Positions 11,339-22,613 of a DNA stretch of 64,000 bases are shown piece after piece. Made by a program: the position numbers and the translations under genes. Numbering within the stretch: the first letter of the stretch is position 1; each line of letters opens with the position of its first letter. Source of the stretch: Harmothoe impar (taxonomy: Eukaryota > Annelida > Polychaeta > Phyllodocida > Polynoidae); NCBI GenBank assembly GCA_947462335.1, contig OX381707.1:84592610-84656609 (forward strand), written 5' to 3'. A model generated the notes under the pieces. It saw only the letters and a program-made list of their open reading frames with translations, had not been told where the DNA came from and did no database searches.

Positions 11339-12116
11339 TGTAGCTGTTGGCTATTCTAAGATAGACATCTGCTATGAAAAACTCCAGATTCGAAAATAGG
11401 TTGTTCAGAAATTACACTTTATTCATTCTGACATACGGCTCGTAATCATACAGACGGATAGCAATAATCGAATAGGCTTCTGAACACCAGTGGTCATATG
11501 AACATACAGGAGGTATACGCTCACGGTCTAGTACATAATTCCAGAGTTCCAAGGCTCTCTTCCATCTTGGTTAACTCCACTTGGATCAGACTCCCCAAGA
11601 GGGAGTTCTGTACCCGGAGTTGTACACCAGTGCGTCTATCTCCTCTAGTTCCCCCAGAGGGTGGAACAGAGAAAGACGCAGGGTGACCAAGGTGGAAGCA
11701 GCGACAGGACTAGGCCTAAAAGGTACAACAGAGTTCGGGGAAGCTCTGTTGTGGAGCAGCCAAGCTGGCCGAAGTGCGCAGCAAGACTGGGTCCTCGATT
11801 AGCAGAACCCCAGGTCTTATGTACTGGTCGTTATGTAATTCTCTCCATTACTCGTAAACACTTGAGTTCCCGAGGAACTCCGGGTAACCACGCGCCGGTG
11901 CATCCGAGCCGACACCGTACCCGAGATATGTCGGGTGACACGTGGCGGTCACGGCTCAATGCACATAACCAGGCCGCGCTCCACCATTCCTCAGGTGGGC
12001 TTATATAACCTTATACTCGGCAGTAGACAGGAGTGCGGCCTGGATACACGACAACACATATACCAAATATAACTCCAACTGGTTCCATAGAAATAGTACA
12101 GCGGCGACCCACTACA
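11339..12116 (-). repeat. 3' LTR (778 bp)
   Basis: Identical to 25543-26320 except at three positions seen: near 11470, near 11542 and near 11597. It contains AATAAA in the element's sense (11418-11423), which would serve as the polyadenylation signal for full-length RNA. The small ORFs readable across it (up to 115 codons) occur in both LTRs and have no protein hallmarks. Confidence 0.95.
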
Positions 12117-12128
12117 CTACCCCCCTTC
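12117..12128 (-). other. Polypurine tract
   Basis: Read in the element's sense the bases directly before the 3' LTR are GAAGGGGGGTAG. A purine run in this position primes plus-strand DNA synthesis in LTR retroelements. Confidence 0.8.
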
Positions 12129-13606
12129 AGACAATATCATAGCGTCCAAATAGCAGCACAAAGTGCAGTATTATTATACTACCTTGATACAATGACAAAT
12201 TTTATCTCCAAACAACCCAAAAAACAAATATATTGTCTCCAAACACATACATAGTGGAGGCAAGCGTAACTCTTTCTATCAGAAACACTAATATATTTCT
12301 TGGGTATCATAGATATGTATTCATCCTTTTTGATATTAACGTCAATCATATCAACCATCAGGATCCAGTTACACAATAATCGAGTATCATCCTTCAATAA
12401 CAGTCATGATTTATGTGACTAAGAGGATAAACTCCACACAGCCAGTCAAGCCCTATAAAACAAACTTGACTATATATCATAAAAAAATATATAAAACCTT
12501 TAAGACATATTTATCGCATACTAACCATGTCTCATCGAAAACGATTTGTTACAACAGGTATCGTATACATACAGATCAAATATGAGCACTTCTCCTTAAA
12601 AGTTACCAATTTTTTAGTACAAGACATATTGGAAACAAAAAGGTGGCAAGTGTCGACTTTATAGTAAACCTTGACCCAACCCGTCTATTTGAATAGACTC
12701 ACTCGCTTTACGTGCCAGAGTAAGGTTTGAAAGATCAATATTTTTGGAATAAATGAACATATAGCGTAGATCCGGTAAATGCAGTTTTCAATCCAATCAA
12801 GGTCTCCAAAACCTTATGCACCATGGTCACCCAGGTGTCCTTTTTGGCGTACTCTACACAATAACACAAGTGACACTCTCCATATAGGAATACTGAAAGC
12901 AATCAGATCAAGTGTCATGGCAACATATCTCAACGTTTCAGGGAGAATTAGTCTCCACACTTAGTTCAAAGATCAAAAACGCAGCAAGCTGAAAAATAGA
13001 ATGATCCGGCTCCTCACTCGATACCTTCCTTCTGAAAGTAATCAACGGGAGCCTACGGATCTCCATAACAACTTACGCAATTTCCACTCCTAGTACCTGA
13101 ATAAATTTTACGTTTCTCAGGTTCATTGATATGTTATTACCACAGATCTACACATAGTACGAATGCAGTCAAGCAACCTTTCAGTAGGTATCATCAGGAT
13201 CCAGTCCCTCATACCTTTACTTATTGGACGGTTAATTCAGAGTATCACAATCGGCATACAATAATCATACCTATAGCACATGTCATCAAATCAAACAGAA
13301 CCCGTTTTACAAATACTGTCTTATGGCAAAATAGAACACTCTTTGGTGATGGTTTTAACAGTTTCTTATATGACGACAACTGCAAACCTAGATCATATCA
13401 AAGTCTTTTCATAAATAGGTGATAATGATCCTCTGTTCTTGTCATCTCAGTCTTTCATAAATATATACGTACATATTGTGACCCATAGTCTATGGTATAA
13501 AGCATCATACGGTCCGTGGTGTATTAATAACCCCACTACTGCAAAAGTTCAATCTTGATGACGACACATGGTAGAGGTTCCATATATGCTGCAACTGGGA
13601 ATGTTT
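12129..13606 (-). other. Non-coding tail between ORF3 and the 3' LTR
   Basis: About 1.48 kb with no long frame on either strand; a 98-codon antisense frame at 13126-13422 has no recognisable features. AT-rich compared with the ORFs. It probably forms the 3' untranslated part of the genomic and ORF3 mRNAs. No repeats or strong hairpins stood out. Confidence 0.6.
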
Positions 13607-16600
13607 TTATGACTCGCCACTCAGCAAAAGTTCTTCATTTCTGGACACTGGAGACATGCATTCACTAGATCGATTGTCACTCATCTCAATGGATATGTCC
13701 ATCCCAGACCCTAGCTGCAAAGCATCAGGGTTAGGAAAATGCACTCGAGTACCCATAGGTACACTCGCCATGGATACAGGAATGTCCAGGGTAGATGGAC
13801 GATGGTTCCCAGACATAGAACCAGTCATCACAGGTAGGTCCATTGGAGGATCCACCATCATGGATTGTTCAAGTTCGTTTTCAGGAGCCATAAGCGCCTC
13901 AGCATCACGGATAGACAGACGTAGGTCAGCCTCTGCAATTGCATCGTTCAGCTCCATCAGTATCTGAACCGCCTCTCTAGTCTCACTTTCCGTTATCTGG
14001 CAAGGTGACTGACAAGAGGTGGTGTCGAGTATTGGTGTTGAGACAGGAGTCGAGTTATATGACTCTGCCTGCAGTTCATTCACCACCATCCTCGCTAGAG
14101 TGGACACCCCGGCTGGAGTATCCATAGTCTCAAAGGAAGACACGGTTGTGTCCACCCCCATTGTAGCATACTGCATCGTCTTAGCATCAGACGACACAGA
14201 TGTAGACGTCACAGCAACAGATGTCACCGAGACAGGTGACACAGGAACAGACGTCACAGCCACGGACGTCTTAGGAACAGACGTCACAGCCACGGACGTC
14301 TTAGGAACAGACGTCACAGCCACGGACGTCTTAGGAACAGACGTCACAGGAACCAACTCCGATGACCCACAGGCCATGGAGGTGGCAGCCACGTAACTGC
14401 AGTCGGCCAGGTGCGTCTCGTCTTCTGTAGATGGAGGTGGAGGACTCCTAGGGGTATTACTAGCCCTGGAGTCAGCTCTCAACCTTTGTGCGTATGCATC
14501 ACCGTCAAATCCTAAGGGAAGAGGGGCAGAACCCCGTTCAACCCTGTACACACTCTCGTCGTACCAACTTGACAATGGTATCTCATAGCAGTCCTCGAAA
14601 AACTCAGCCAACTCTTCATAGAAGTCATCGTTCTGCTGAGCTTCCTTTCTATAGCTAGAAAATTCTTCTGTTAGACCACCAATTTCGTGTTCTAACTTCC
14701 GAATAATTTTGATTTTTAGACTAATTTCAGTCCTGGCAGCAGTTAGCTTATGTTCAGCAGAACTGACCATATCCTTACTGCGATCCAACTTGACTTTGAG
14801 ATCATCAATTAAAAATTGACTTTCCCTACGAGATTTTTCAATATTCAATCTCAAATCATCTACTATTCTGCTTGAGGTTGCTACCATGTCATCTCGTTGT
14901 CCCAACTGTCTTTTGAGGGCTTCATTCTCCTCAGTCATTTTGGACATTTTAGATAGGAGTTCTGCTTTAGCAGTCTCCACTTTCTCTAATTCGGCCAAAC
15001 GACTTTCTTTTACCAATTGCTCAGCTTGAGCCCTAGCTCCTTGCAGAGCTAGTTGACAAGCGAGATCCAGTGTGTCAAATGAACTTTTAAGTCCAGTGAC
15101 ATACTGTTCTTTCAGAAGATTCCTGATACTTATATTCTCAGGGTGATCAATATCACCAGTCAGCTTAGGCAGAGGGACCGACTCCAAAGAGATATCTTCC
15201 TCACCCACTCCAGATGATGGAGAGTTTAGTGAGAGACCCCCCATACAGGTAGATGGTGATGGAACGGAGGATAGTCTACGACCAATCTCCTGTTCCTTCC
15301 TCATCTCTATTTTACTCGATTGAACCCTGCCTGCGGGTGGGGCAAATTTTTGGTCCACCCAATCATCTCCCTCAGATTGGAAATCAATCATTCTATAGGT
15401 CATTTTAGATTTGGAATCCTCTTTCCCACTTACTGACTCTATCTTCCCTGTTACATACCCTTGACTATCAGTAGAAGTATTTTCTGTCTTTAATATCTTC
15501 CTTGACACTCCCGGGTTCCCTCTAGCTTCAGAGATTGTGGTAGGAGGTATTACCTCCTCTCCCACAAATACACAGTCATCCTCCTCCTCTATAGGAGAAG
15601 TCAACAGGTCATTTACCATTTTCTCCTCTATGGCTAGCCTTGGGCTAACAGCAACCCTCGGTAATGATCCGCCAGAGCCCTCCTTGTTGGATTCAGTAGT
15701 GTTCCTACTAAACCCACAGGAAGACCCTGGAGCACGTCTTTTGGTTGGGGTCGATCGGCCGTCAGGTGATGAGTCTAACCCAGCAGAAGCTGAGGACTCC
15801 TCTGAACCTGTGGTCCGCATCTCTCCTAAGGTAACCGAGACAGGAGTGTACATTCCATGGTCCACAGTTTTACCTTCAGACAGCATTTTACCTTTAGGAG
15901 GAGTGGCCAACTCAATTTTACTACGATAATCAGAGGCTTTCTCTGGAAAGTCCTGAATGTAGTATGGCCACGCCTTTCGATTCAACCACAACCTTCTCGG
16001 GTTATGGTTGAACATCAAGGTGTATGCCAACCCCTGTGGTACCCTCACACACTTTTCTCTGTCCGTGAGTCCTAAGGCCTCCGGACTATTCTCGAGAATA
16101 TCTAGATTGGACATGGCAGTTTCAGCCTTCATATGGTGTACATCCACTAAATGCCTTATCATACAGCCCTTTCTAGATGTGCTGAAAGGTTCACCATCTT
16201 TCATACATTTAACTGAGCAATTAGACTTGGCCCGGCACTGCCACATCATTTTGGAGTGCGCGTGGAACTCCACTAGATGTCGTGCGAACTGGTACAGGTC
16301 CAAATACTCAGCTATTGGATTTCTATCCATACACTCATTGAATGGGCATTGCCCCGAACCTATTCTCCAACCTCTACCAGGTTTATAAGTAGGCATACCC
16401 GGCGGAACAAATGTCATCCAGGCCCATTTCAACCGATCTCTATCCTCGTTGGAGAGGTCGGCAGCCCTGTATGTCCCCATACTTTGCTTTATAACCTCAT
16501 CCCAGAACTTGTACGCTTGATGTGCCCCCGAACTGGTATGCTCTAACCAGAACTCCATATCCCTCTCTGTATCTTCGTAGGATGGTAGCCTAGCTCGGCT

Positions 16601-17413
16601 CCCTATCTCCCCAGTAACCTCTCCTACATAGGGTCTGGACTCAGAATTATCGGAAGGAGATCTGAATAGTTTAGTACATTTCTTCTCGTTGAACTTGTCC
16701 AACTCTTGGATGTATGCCCCCCTGCATATCCTACTCCCGGGAATCACTGCATCCGGCTTAAATTTCTCGAATTTAGCTGCTAAATGCATTACTGCCATGT
16801 TTGGAATACGTTCCGGAGTTGACTGTGTAGGGGCATTCCAATCGGGTACAAAGTTACCATGCACCGGATGTAAACCATCCGCACGGTCATACGACATAGC
16901 ACCCCACGGAGCGCCCACTGGAACGTCACTGACCGAGTGCACCGGTATCCCGGGCATATTCGGGTCAGTCCGGGTCACTCCCGAAGTAGGTGGTGACGCA
17001 ATATTCCCAACCTGGAACAAGGGAAATCCCTCGGCCTCGAGTCCTTTCAACCCCGGCCCTGACACGAACCCCCTAGCCTGCGCCACTGATAAACCCATAT
17101 CTTCCAGTTTCCTTACATGTTCTCCCCGAGCTAGGAGATACTGTGTGGTTTTAACCTTTTCAGTTCTCCTTATCTCCGAGATATTACTGTGATTTCGGCG
17201 TTTCACACCCCTATTCTTCATCTTAGCCGGTGGTTGATACACAAATTTAGGTAAATCTGCATCCCGAAATCGTTTTGGAAGGTCATACTCGACCGGAGCT
17301 GTTGACTCCAGGTCCCCCAAAGCTAACAATTCTCTCTGTTCCTGCGACAGAGGGGTAACCTCCGTCGAGTGACTCCTTCTATGGGAGTCTCCCGACGGAT
17401 AGTTATCCGCCAT
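13607..17413 (-). CDS. ORF3: extra retrotransposon protein with C2H2-like zinc fingers and coiled coil
   Basis: 1268 codons from a true ATG, downstream of pol where env sits in some gypsy elements. I do not recognise the family. There is no signal peptide, no hydrophobic membrane segment and no furin-like site, so it does not look like an envelope protein. Residues 50-100 are basic. Two compact zinc-finger-like motifs follow: C356-x4-C361..H379-x4-H384 and C393-x5-C399..H421-x4-H426. About 520-780 is Ser/Pro/Glu-rich and probably disordered; about 785-935 has heptad-rich charged sequence typical of a coiled coil; a ten-residue repeat (SVPKTSVAVT) occurs around 1024-1055; the tail is acidic. 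Nucleic-acid binding and self-association are inferred from the motifs. A splice-acceptor-like site lies 36 nt upstream of the ATG. The open frame, nearly as long as pol, argues for selection. Confidence 0.85.
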   Translation of the reverse strand: MADNYPSGDSHRRSHSTEVTPLSQEQRELLALGDLESTAPVEYDLPKRFRDADLPKFVYQPPAKMKNRGVKRRNHSNISEIRRTEKVKTTQYLLARGEHVRKLEDMGLSVAQARGFVSGPGLKGLEAEGFPLFQVGNIASPPTSGVTRTDPNMPGIPVHSVSDVPVGAPWGAMSYDRADGLHPVHGNFVPDWNAPTQSTPERIPNMAVMHLAAKFEKFKPDAVIPGSRICRGAYIQELDKFNEKKCTKLFRSPSDNSESRPYVGEVTGEIGSRARLPSYEDTERDMEFWLEHTSSGAHQAYKFWDEVIKQSMGTYRAADLSNEDRDRLKWAWMTFVPPGMPTYKPGRGWRIGSGQCPFNECMDRNPIAEYLDLYQFARHLVEFHAHSKMMWQCRAKSNCSVKCMKDGEPFSTSRKGCMIRHLVDVHHMKAETAMSNLDILENSPEALGLTDREKCVRVPQGLAYTLMFNHNPRRLWLNRKAWPYYIQDFPEKASDYRSKIELATPPKGKMLSEGKTVDHGMYTPVSVTLGEMRTTGSEESSASAGLDSSPDGRSTPTKRRAPGSSCGFSRNTTESNKEGSGGSLPRVAVSPRLAIEEKMVNDLLTSPIEEEDDCVFVGEEVIPPTTISEARGNPGVSRKILKTENTSTDSQGYVTGKIESVSGKEDSKSKMTYRMIDFQSEGDDWVDQKFAPPAGRVQSSKIEMRKEQEIGRRLSSVPSPSTCMGGLSLNSPSSGVGEEDISLESVPLPKLTGDIDHPENISIRNLLKEQYVTGLKSSFDTLDLACQLALQGARAQAEQLVKESRLAELEKVETAKAELLSKMSKMTEENEALKRQLGQRDDMVATSSRIVDDLRLNIEKSRRESQFLIDDLKVKLDRSKDMVSSAEHKLTAARTEISLKIKIIRKLEHEIGGLTEEFSSYRKEAQQNDDFYEELAEFFEDCYEIPLSSWYDESVYRVERGSAPLPLGFDGDAYAQRLRADSRASNTPRSPPPPSTEDETHLADCSYVAATSMACGSSELVPVTSVPKTSVAVTSVPKTSVAVTSVPKTSVAVTSVPVSPVSVTSVAVTSTSVSSDAKTMQYATMGVDTTVSSFETMDTPAGVSTLARMVVNELQAESYNSTPVSTPILDTTSCQSPCQITESETREAVQILMELNDAIAEADLRLSIRDAEALMAPENELEQSMMVDPPMDLPVMTGSMSGNHRPSTLDIPVSMASVPMGTRVHFPNPDALQLGSGMDISIEMSDNRSSECMSPVSRNEELLLSGES
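14251..14340 (-). repeat. 30 bp in-frame tandem repeat inside ORF3, three copies
   Basis: Three identical 30 bp units, followed by a partial fourth and preceded by decayed versions, encode the ten-residue SVPKTSVAVT repeat. Exact identity of the units suggests recent expansion, and the multiple-of-three length keeps the frame. Confidence 0.9.
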
Positions 17414-18359
17414 GATAACTACACAGAGGGCGGCCCAGAGGAGCCCACTCTAAAAATGAGCTTAAATGAGTAGTAGAATCAGGAAAATTGTTACAAAAGT
17501 GTCCTCCTGTACTACCTCACTTTAGTGTCTCCTCTCTCCCTCACATGTAGATGTTCTAACCGGTGTTTTACATACGCGGAGAGAGGTGCCTTCGCATCCA
17601 CCCTCTCCAACGGTATGTGCAGGACTGACGCTTTCCGCGCCAAACCAGCATGCGTGCGCATCCAAGCGCAAAGGATCACGGGTACCGGATAGCCCTTCCC
17701 GAAGAAGTTATCCGGTATTATCCGAAGAAAACCGGGTGGCGGAGTAAACTGCGTAGTAGTTGCAATCTTCGCCGGGTTCTCTCGGATTGTATTTTACACA
17801 TCATTTCAAGTAATAGCAATTCTTTAGTTCGTCACGGCTGTATTATTTGTAGCTTATGAACTTTTAGAACGCTGTTTAAACAAACATTATAAAAAAATAC
17901 GTGTCAAAGTAAATTTCTTTGGTTGTCCGAACAAATTCGGAATACGTATGAGTCCCATTCTCATGTTGTTGTAACGAGTTCTACACCCGTACTTTCTACA
18001 CAATATTTCTTACTAGGATCCTCATATCTATCCTTAGAAAAATTACTGACTAGGTTTGATTGGATTTTAATCCGAAACCATCACGACAAGTACTAAATGG
18101 GAAACCAACTCACAGACCATAGCATGTAAACATTCAAAACTAACTTTAGTAAAGCAGAACGTTGGGTACCCCAATGCCATCTACTGGTCAATTTCACCAT
18201 TATTCCCGTCACAAAGACTAAAGAATAAAATCTGGTATTTCTCGTTGTGTTTTTGACAATTAGCACCAGTTACGCAACTTTCCGGGGTTTACCGGGTAAG
18301 TCCTTGGAGACCCGAACTATTTCGGGTAACCACAACAAACAAACCCAGCCCCGCCGCTC
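17414..18359 (-). other. Non-coding gap between pol and ORF3
   Basis: About 0.95 kb without a supported gene. In the element's sense its 3' end carries a splice acceptor (separate entry). The 69-codon frame at 17650-17859 on the other strand has no features. It may carry RNA signals for splicing or packaging, but none can be named by eye. Confidence 0.55.
17450..17485 (-). promoter_or_regulatory. Candidate splice acceptor for ORF3 mRNA
   Basis: In the element's sense this reads 'gattctactactcattta' then 'agctcatttttag', with AG at 17451-17450. It has branch-point-like A residues in 'ctactcat', a U-rich run and AG, and the ORF3 ATG follows 36 nt later with no intervening ATG. Retroviruses and errantiviruses express their third ORF this way. 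Confidence 0.55.
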
Positions 18360-21300
18360 TTACGTAACAGCACCTCGACCCGCTATACGAGCACTTCTAC
18401 GTATGGGTCCTTGGGGTTTCTTCTTCTCAATTACTGTAGGAACCTCCCTAGTTCCCTTTTCAGTAACCAACTTCTTCTTTTTCTTCCTACCATCGACTTT
18501 TCTAGCTGGCGTTGCTTTTCTAGTCTTCTTTGTAGGCGGGGGTGCCGTAACCTGTGTTTTACGCACCCACCTGGGTTGGGGCATTGGCACTTCTACCAAA
18601 GGCTCATTCTCATCGCCGGGCCGGCGACCTAGCCAAGGCTTCAGGCGATCCACATGGCCTGCAACTATCTTGCCTTTCACATTCTTCAACAACACAGTAA
18701 CATCCGATATTACTTTTGTCACCTCAAATGGCCCATCCCAACCTTTCGAGATTTTTCCATGTACAGGTGGCTTCAATCTCACCACCTTCTGTCCAACTAC
18801 ATACTTCCTCTCTCTCAAGCCTGTATCATACCCTACTTTCTGATGGATGGCCGCTTTCTTCAAATGGCCTCTCACCAATGCATAGCCTTCCCGCAATTCT
18901 CTACGCAGAGATTCCGCAAATGCCACACGGCATGGGACATCCTTTCTCCGCAGTACACTGCCAAAGACCAAATCTGCAGGCATTATGATCTCAGATCCAA
19001 ATACCAAGCTGTTAGGAGTGCAGCCAGTTGAAGCATGCACCGTACCGTTGTATGCATGAGCCACATACTGGGAAAACGTGTCCCAGTCATCCTGATTAGA
19101 ATTAACCAGTGTGGTCAGCCCTTGAATCAACGTGCGGTTGAATCTCTCAACCATCCCATCCGACTGCGGTCGGTACGGATTAGTGCGTGTCTTAACTATG
19201 GCCAATTCTTCCAGCATCCCCTGAAAGAGACGCGATTCAAACTCCCTACCCTGGTCTGAATGTAACATGAGAGGTGCGCCAAATGTTAGTACCCACTCCT
19301 CAACCAAAGCTTGTGCGCAACTTAATGCTGTGTGATCCTTCATTGGGATCACCTTCACGTACTTTGTATAGTAGTCTTGTACCACCATCATGCACACGTT
19401 GGAGTTTGGAGTTGTCTGGAAGCCAGTGATTATATCAATGGCTATCCTCGCAAATCTGACTCCGAACAGTTCCTGTCTGAGAGATGTTTTACCTTTCCCA
19501 GGGCCCGGCTTCACCAGGCAACACGTCGGGCATTCACTCAACCAACGTATTACGTCCTTAGACATCCCAGGCCAGTAATATCTCCTCGCTAGTTTGTCCA
19601 AAGTCCGTTTCCTGCCAAAATGAGCGGAAGTCTGATGACCATGGAAAAACTCGAATACTTCCCATCTCAGAGAAGCTGGCAAGACTATCTGTAGCCTTCT
19701 TCTGGCTTTGCCCTCAAGAGTTTTCCATCTACACAATAGGCCGTCTCGCACTACCAACTGCGACCATTGGCCCACCAAGTTCCTTACTTCCACACATTCT
19801 AATGACAGAGCAGGTCTGACGGGACGAGCAGCTCTCTCCAGGATCAGATTCCGTATCATATTGATACCATCGTCATCCTGCTGAGCTTCAAGTATGGACT
19901 CCGCCGACCAAAACACCAAGTTCTCTTCCCAGGCCGGATCAAAATTCATTATTGGCGCCACCAACGCGTTATGTATGCCACAGTCTTCACAGTCCATTCT
20001 TGCACATCTTCGGATTGGTCTCCTAGACAAACAATCCGCATTCACGTGCTTTACTCCGCTCCGATGCTGAATCTGGGTATTCTCTATCCCTAATTCAGAC
20101 AACGCGGAGATCCATCTGCCCATCATCCCATCTGCCTCCTTGAAATTAAGGAGCCATCTCAAGGATGAATGGTCCGTTCGTAGAATAAAATTCCCACCAT
20201 ACAAATAATGGCGGAATTTCTTTGTGTATACTACTATGGCCAACAACTCTCTCTTGGTGGTACAATAATTGCGTTGAGTTTTACTCAAGCTGTTGCTAGC
20301 AAATGCCAAGGGCACTTCCCTACCCTCCTGCACTTGGGATAAGACAGCGCCTATGCTATCGTTGCTAGCGTCGGTGTCCAGGATGAACTGATCACCCTCA
20401 GTAGGATAGCTCAGCACAGGAGTTACCGTGAATAACTCCTTCAGCTTCTGAAAAGCCTGTCCAGCTAATTCCGTCCAAATAAACGGAGGTAGCTTCGACA
20501 TTCCCTTCCTTTTTCCTACTACCAGCGCCTGTAATGGAGCCGACACCTCAGCAAATCCGGGAATGAAATCGCGGTAGTATGAGCAAAAACCCAAAAATGA
20601 CCTCACTTCTTTCTGGTCTTTTGGCGTTGCCCAATTAGCTACAGCCTCTAATTTCCCTGGATCCGCCGAAATACCTGTGCCACTAACTATTCGGCCCAGA
20701 TATTCCACTGATTGCCTGAAGAACTTGCATTTCTTAGCTTTCAGTCTAAGGTTGTAGGATCTCAGTCGATCCATCACCTTGTTCAAATTAGATAGACACT
20801 CCTCCCGAGTTTTCCCGAAAACTATGATGTCGTCTAGATAAACTAGACAGTTTTTCCACAACAATCCCCTTAGCATCGTCTCCATCATATTCTCGAAAGT
20901 AGCCGGAGCATTGCATAAGCCAAATGGCATTACATTGAACTCGAACAACCCCCTGTGGGTTGTGAATGCTGTCTTTTCCTTATCCTCTGGGTGCATCCCA
21001 ATCTGCCAGTACCCTGACTGGAGATCTAAGGTACTAAACCAGTGATTACCTCCCAAGGAATCCAGACTTTCGTCAATGCGTGGCAAGGGGTAGGCATTCT
21101 TCCTCCTAATCCCATTTAGTCTCCTGTAATCTATACAGAACCGACAGGTGCCATCCTTTTTGGTAACCATTACCACCGGACTAGCCCATGGACTATCTGA
21201 GGGCCTTATTATCCCTTCCCCTAACATCTTGTCCACCTCATCCTCCAATGCCTGCTTCTTAGACAACGGGAGGCGCCGGTATGGCAAGCGCAATGGTGGG

Positions 21301-22613
21301 CTAGAACCGGTGTCTATCCGATGAGTTACTCGGTCAGTTCTACCCAATTGCTCCCCTGGAGCGGAGAACAGGTCTGCATTCTCGCATAATAGCTGAGCCA
21401 GACTCTGTTTGTCCTCTTCCGTCTCCAAGTGGCTATCTGTCACTAACGGTAAAAGATGCAGTGGCAATCCATATCCTTCCTTCCTATCCTGCTCCCCAGT
21501 GTCTTGCAATACCACTGGCATAGCGGATGGATCCAAAGCTCCTATTTCCACTGCTCTCTTTACTGCTAACTCTACTTCTGGTGAGTCAGCTCTTCCTACC
21601 ACGTCAGCATATGTTACGTCCCCAAAGGTCGTCCCTTTTTCCAGGTACACATCCTGAAAAGTCATATTACTGACTGGTACTACTGTTCGTCTTGAACTCT
21701 GCACTAAGGCACTGGTGGAAACCAACCCCAGCTTACTCAAATGCTGCTGATTCGGTTCCACCACCCCCATGCGGTCAAATTCCATTTCCCGGCAGTATAC
21801 AACTACATTGCACACATGGCGGGGAGGAATTCGTACTGTCTGAGAGACAGACGAGACGCCTGAAATCCGGCGGAGTACACACTGGACCTTCATCTCTTGT
21901 GGATACCGAAGAGTGAGTTCCCCTGTCACACTATCCAATACCGCTCCATACAGAGAACAAAAATCTACTCCCAAGATTCCCTCATCCGTCAATTCAGCTA
22001 CAGTTGTTGAAACAACAAATGAATGTTGATTCACCCAAAAGGGTATCACCTGTCTGCCATGTGTCCGCATATGAGACCCATCAGCACTTCTGACCGACCC
22101 AGACCCCACAGGGTTAGTCGACAGACCTGCGAGCTTCTTGAAGAAATGGTGACCCATCATGGAGTGACTAGCTCCAGTATCGATCAGAAATTCCCCCGAG
22201 CAGCCCTGAATCTGCACAGGCAAGTACCATCTCTTCCCTTGTAAAGGAGAAGGTTGCAAGGCAAATCTCTGGATTCCAGCTTCACCGCCCAAGTCATATC
22301 CCCTCGAGTTGAGAAACTTAACTATAGGATCATCGGGTTTGAGTCGCGAAGCACAAAACCTTTCTACTTCTTCCGCCAACTCAATTCTGCGGACAGTGTC
22401 CAGATGAGCTAAATCTTCAACACCTTTCTCGTCCGTTCCCTGGGGCCCATCTCCACCTGGCGGATCAGACTCAGGTGCGGCTAACCCCAGCGGTTCCCAT
22501 GAAATGGAATCTTTTGATTCTCCCCTGATAGTACCTTTGACAATCACAGGTGGGGTTGTTATCTTGTCATCGACAACAACCCCTGTTAGTTTTCCGTCGG
22601 TGGTGGGCTTTGG
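18360..22613 (-). CDS. pol: Pol polyprotein (protease, reverse transcriptase, RNase H, integrase)
   Basis: The open frame runs from 22613. It overlaps the end of ORF2 by 28 nt in the -1 frame, and the first in-frame GTG is at 22547, so it is probably made as a Gag-Pol fusion by -1 frameshifting. Residues counted from 22547: aspartic protease D123-T-G-A-S; RT fingers and palm about 415-600, with D508 and the YLDD motif (D572, D573); RNase H about 720-830, with D726, E767 and D792; integrase zinc-binding H969, H976, C1006, C1009 and catalytic D1038, D1098, E1134 (35-residue spacing); GPF-type module at about 1270; basic Lys-rich tail. No chromodomain. All key residues are present and the frame has no stop, so the enzyme should be functional. 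It copies element RNA into DNA in particles and integrates it. Confidence 0.95.
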   Translation of the reverse strand, partial: PKPTTDGKLTGVVVDDKITTPPVIVKGTIRGESKDSISWEPLGLAAPESDPPGGDGPQGTDEKGVEDLAHLDTVRRIELAEEVERFCASRLKPDDPIVKFLNSRGYDLGGEAGIQRFALQPSPLQGKRWYLPVQIQGCSGEFLIDTGASHSMMGHHFFKKLAGLSTNPVGSGSVRSADGSHMRTHGRQVIPFWVNQHSFVVSTTVAELTDEGILGVDFCSLYGAVLDSVTGELTLRYPQEMKVQCVLRRISGVSSVSQTVRIPPRHVCNVVVYCREMEFDRMGVVEPNQQHLSKLGLVSTSALVQSSRRTVVPVSNMTFQDVYLEKGTTFGDVTYADVVGRADSPEVELAVKRAVEIGALDPSAMPVVLQDTGEQDRKEGYGLPLHLLPLVTDSHLETEEDKQSLAQLLCENADLFSAPGEQLGRTDRVTHRIDTGSSPPLRLPYRRLPLSKKQALEDEVDKMLGEGIIRPSDSPWASPVVMVTKKDGTCRFCIDYRRLNGIRRKNAYPLPRIDESLDSLGGNHWFSTLDLQSGYWQIGMHPEDKEKTAFTTHRGLFEFNVMPFGLCNAPATFENMMETMLRGLLWKNCLVYLDDIIVFGKTREECLSNLNKVMDRLRSYNLRLKAKKCKFFRQSVEYLGRIVSGTGISADPGKLEAVANWATPKDQKEVRSFLGFCSYYRDFIPGFAEVSAPLQALVVGKRKGMSKLPPFIWTELAGQAFQKLKELFTVTPVLSYPTEGDQFILDTDASNDSIGAVLSQVQEGREVPLAFASNSLSKTQRNYCTTKRELLAIVVYTKKFRHYLYGGNFILRTDHSSLRWLLNFKEADGMMGRWISALSELGIENTQIQHRSGVKHVNADCLSRRPIRRCARMDCEDCGIHNALVAPIMNFDPAWEENLVFWSAESILEAQQDDDGINMIRNLILERAARPVRPALSLECVEVRNLVGQWSQLVVRDGLLCRWKTLEGKARRRLQIVLPASLRWEVFEFFHGHQTSAHFGRKRTLDKLARRYYWPGMSKDVIRWLSECPTCCLVKPGPGKGKTSLRQELFGVRFARIAIDIITGFQTTPNSNVCMMVVQDYYTKYVKVIPMKDHTALSCAQALVEEWVLTFGAPLMLHSDQGREFESRLFQGMLEELAIVKTRTNPYRPQSDGMVERFNRTLIQGLTTLVNSNQDDWDTFSQYVAHAYNGTVHASTGCTPNSLVFGSEIIMPADLVFGSVLRRKDVPCRVAFAESLRRELREGYALVRGHLKKAAIHQKVGYDTGLRERKYVVGQKVVRLKPPVHGKISKGWDGPFEVTKVISDVTVLLKNVKGKIVAGHVDRLKPWLGRRPGDENEPLVEVPMPQPRWVRKTQVTAPPPTKKTRKATPARKVDGRKKKKKLVTEKGTREVPTVIEKKKPQGPIRRSARIAGRGAVT

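Noticed and set aside
11498..12008. Overlapping 62-115 codon plus-strand frames, repeated at 25702-26212
   Set aside because: They lie wholly in the LTRs, antisense to the element, and have no protein features; duplication simply reflects the two LTRs.
13656..17192. Plus-strand frames of 70-167 codons
   Set aside because: Antisense shadows of ORF3.
13607..17413. ORF3 as an env glycoprotein
   Set aside because: No signal peptide, transmembrane segment or cleavage site; contains zinc-finger-like and coiled-coil regions instead.
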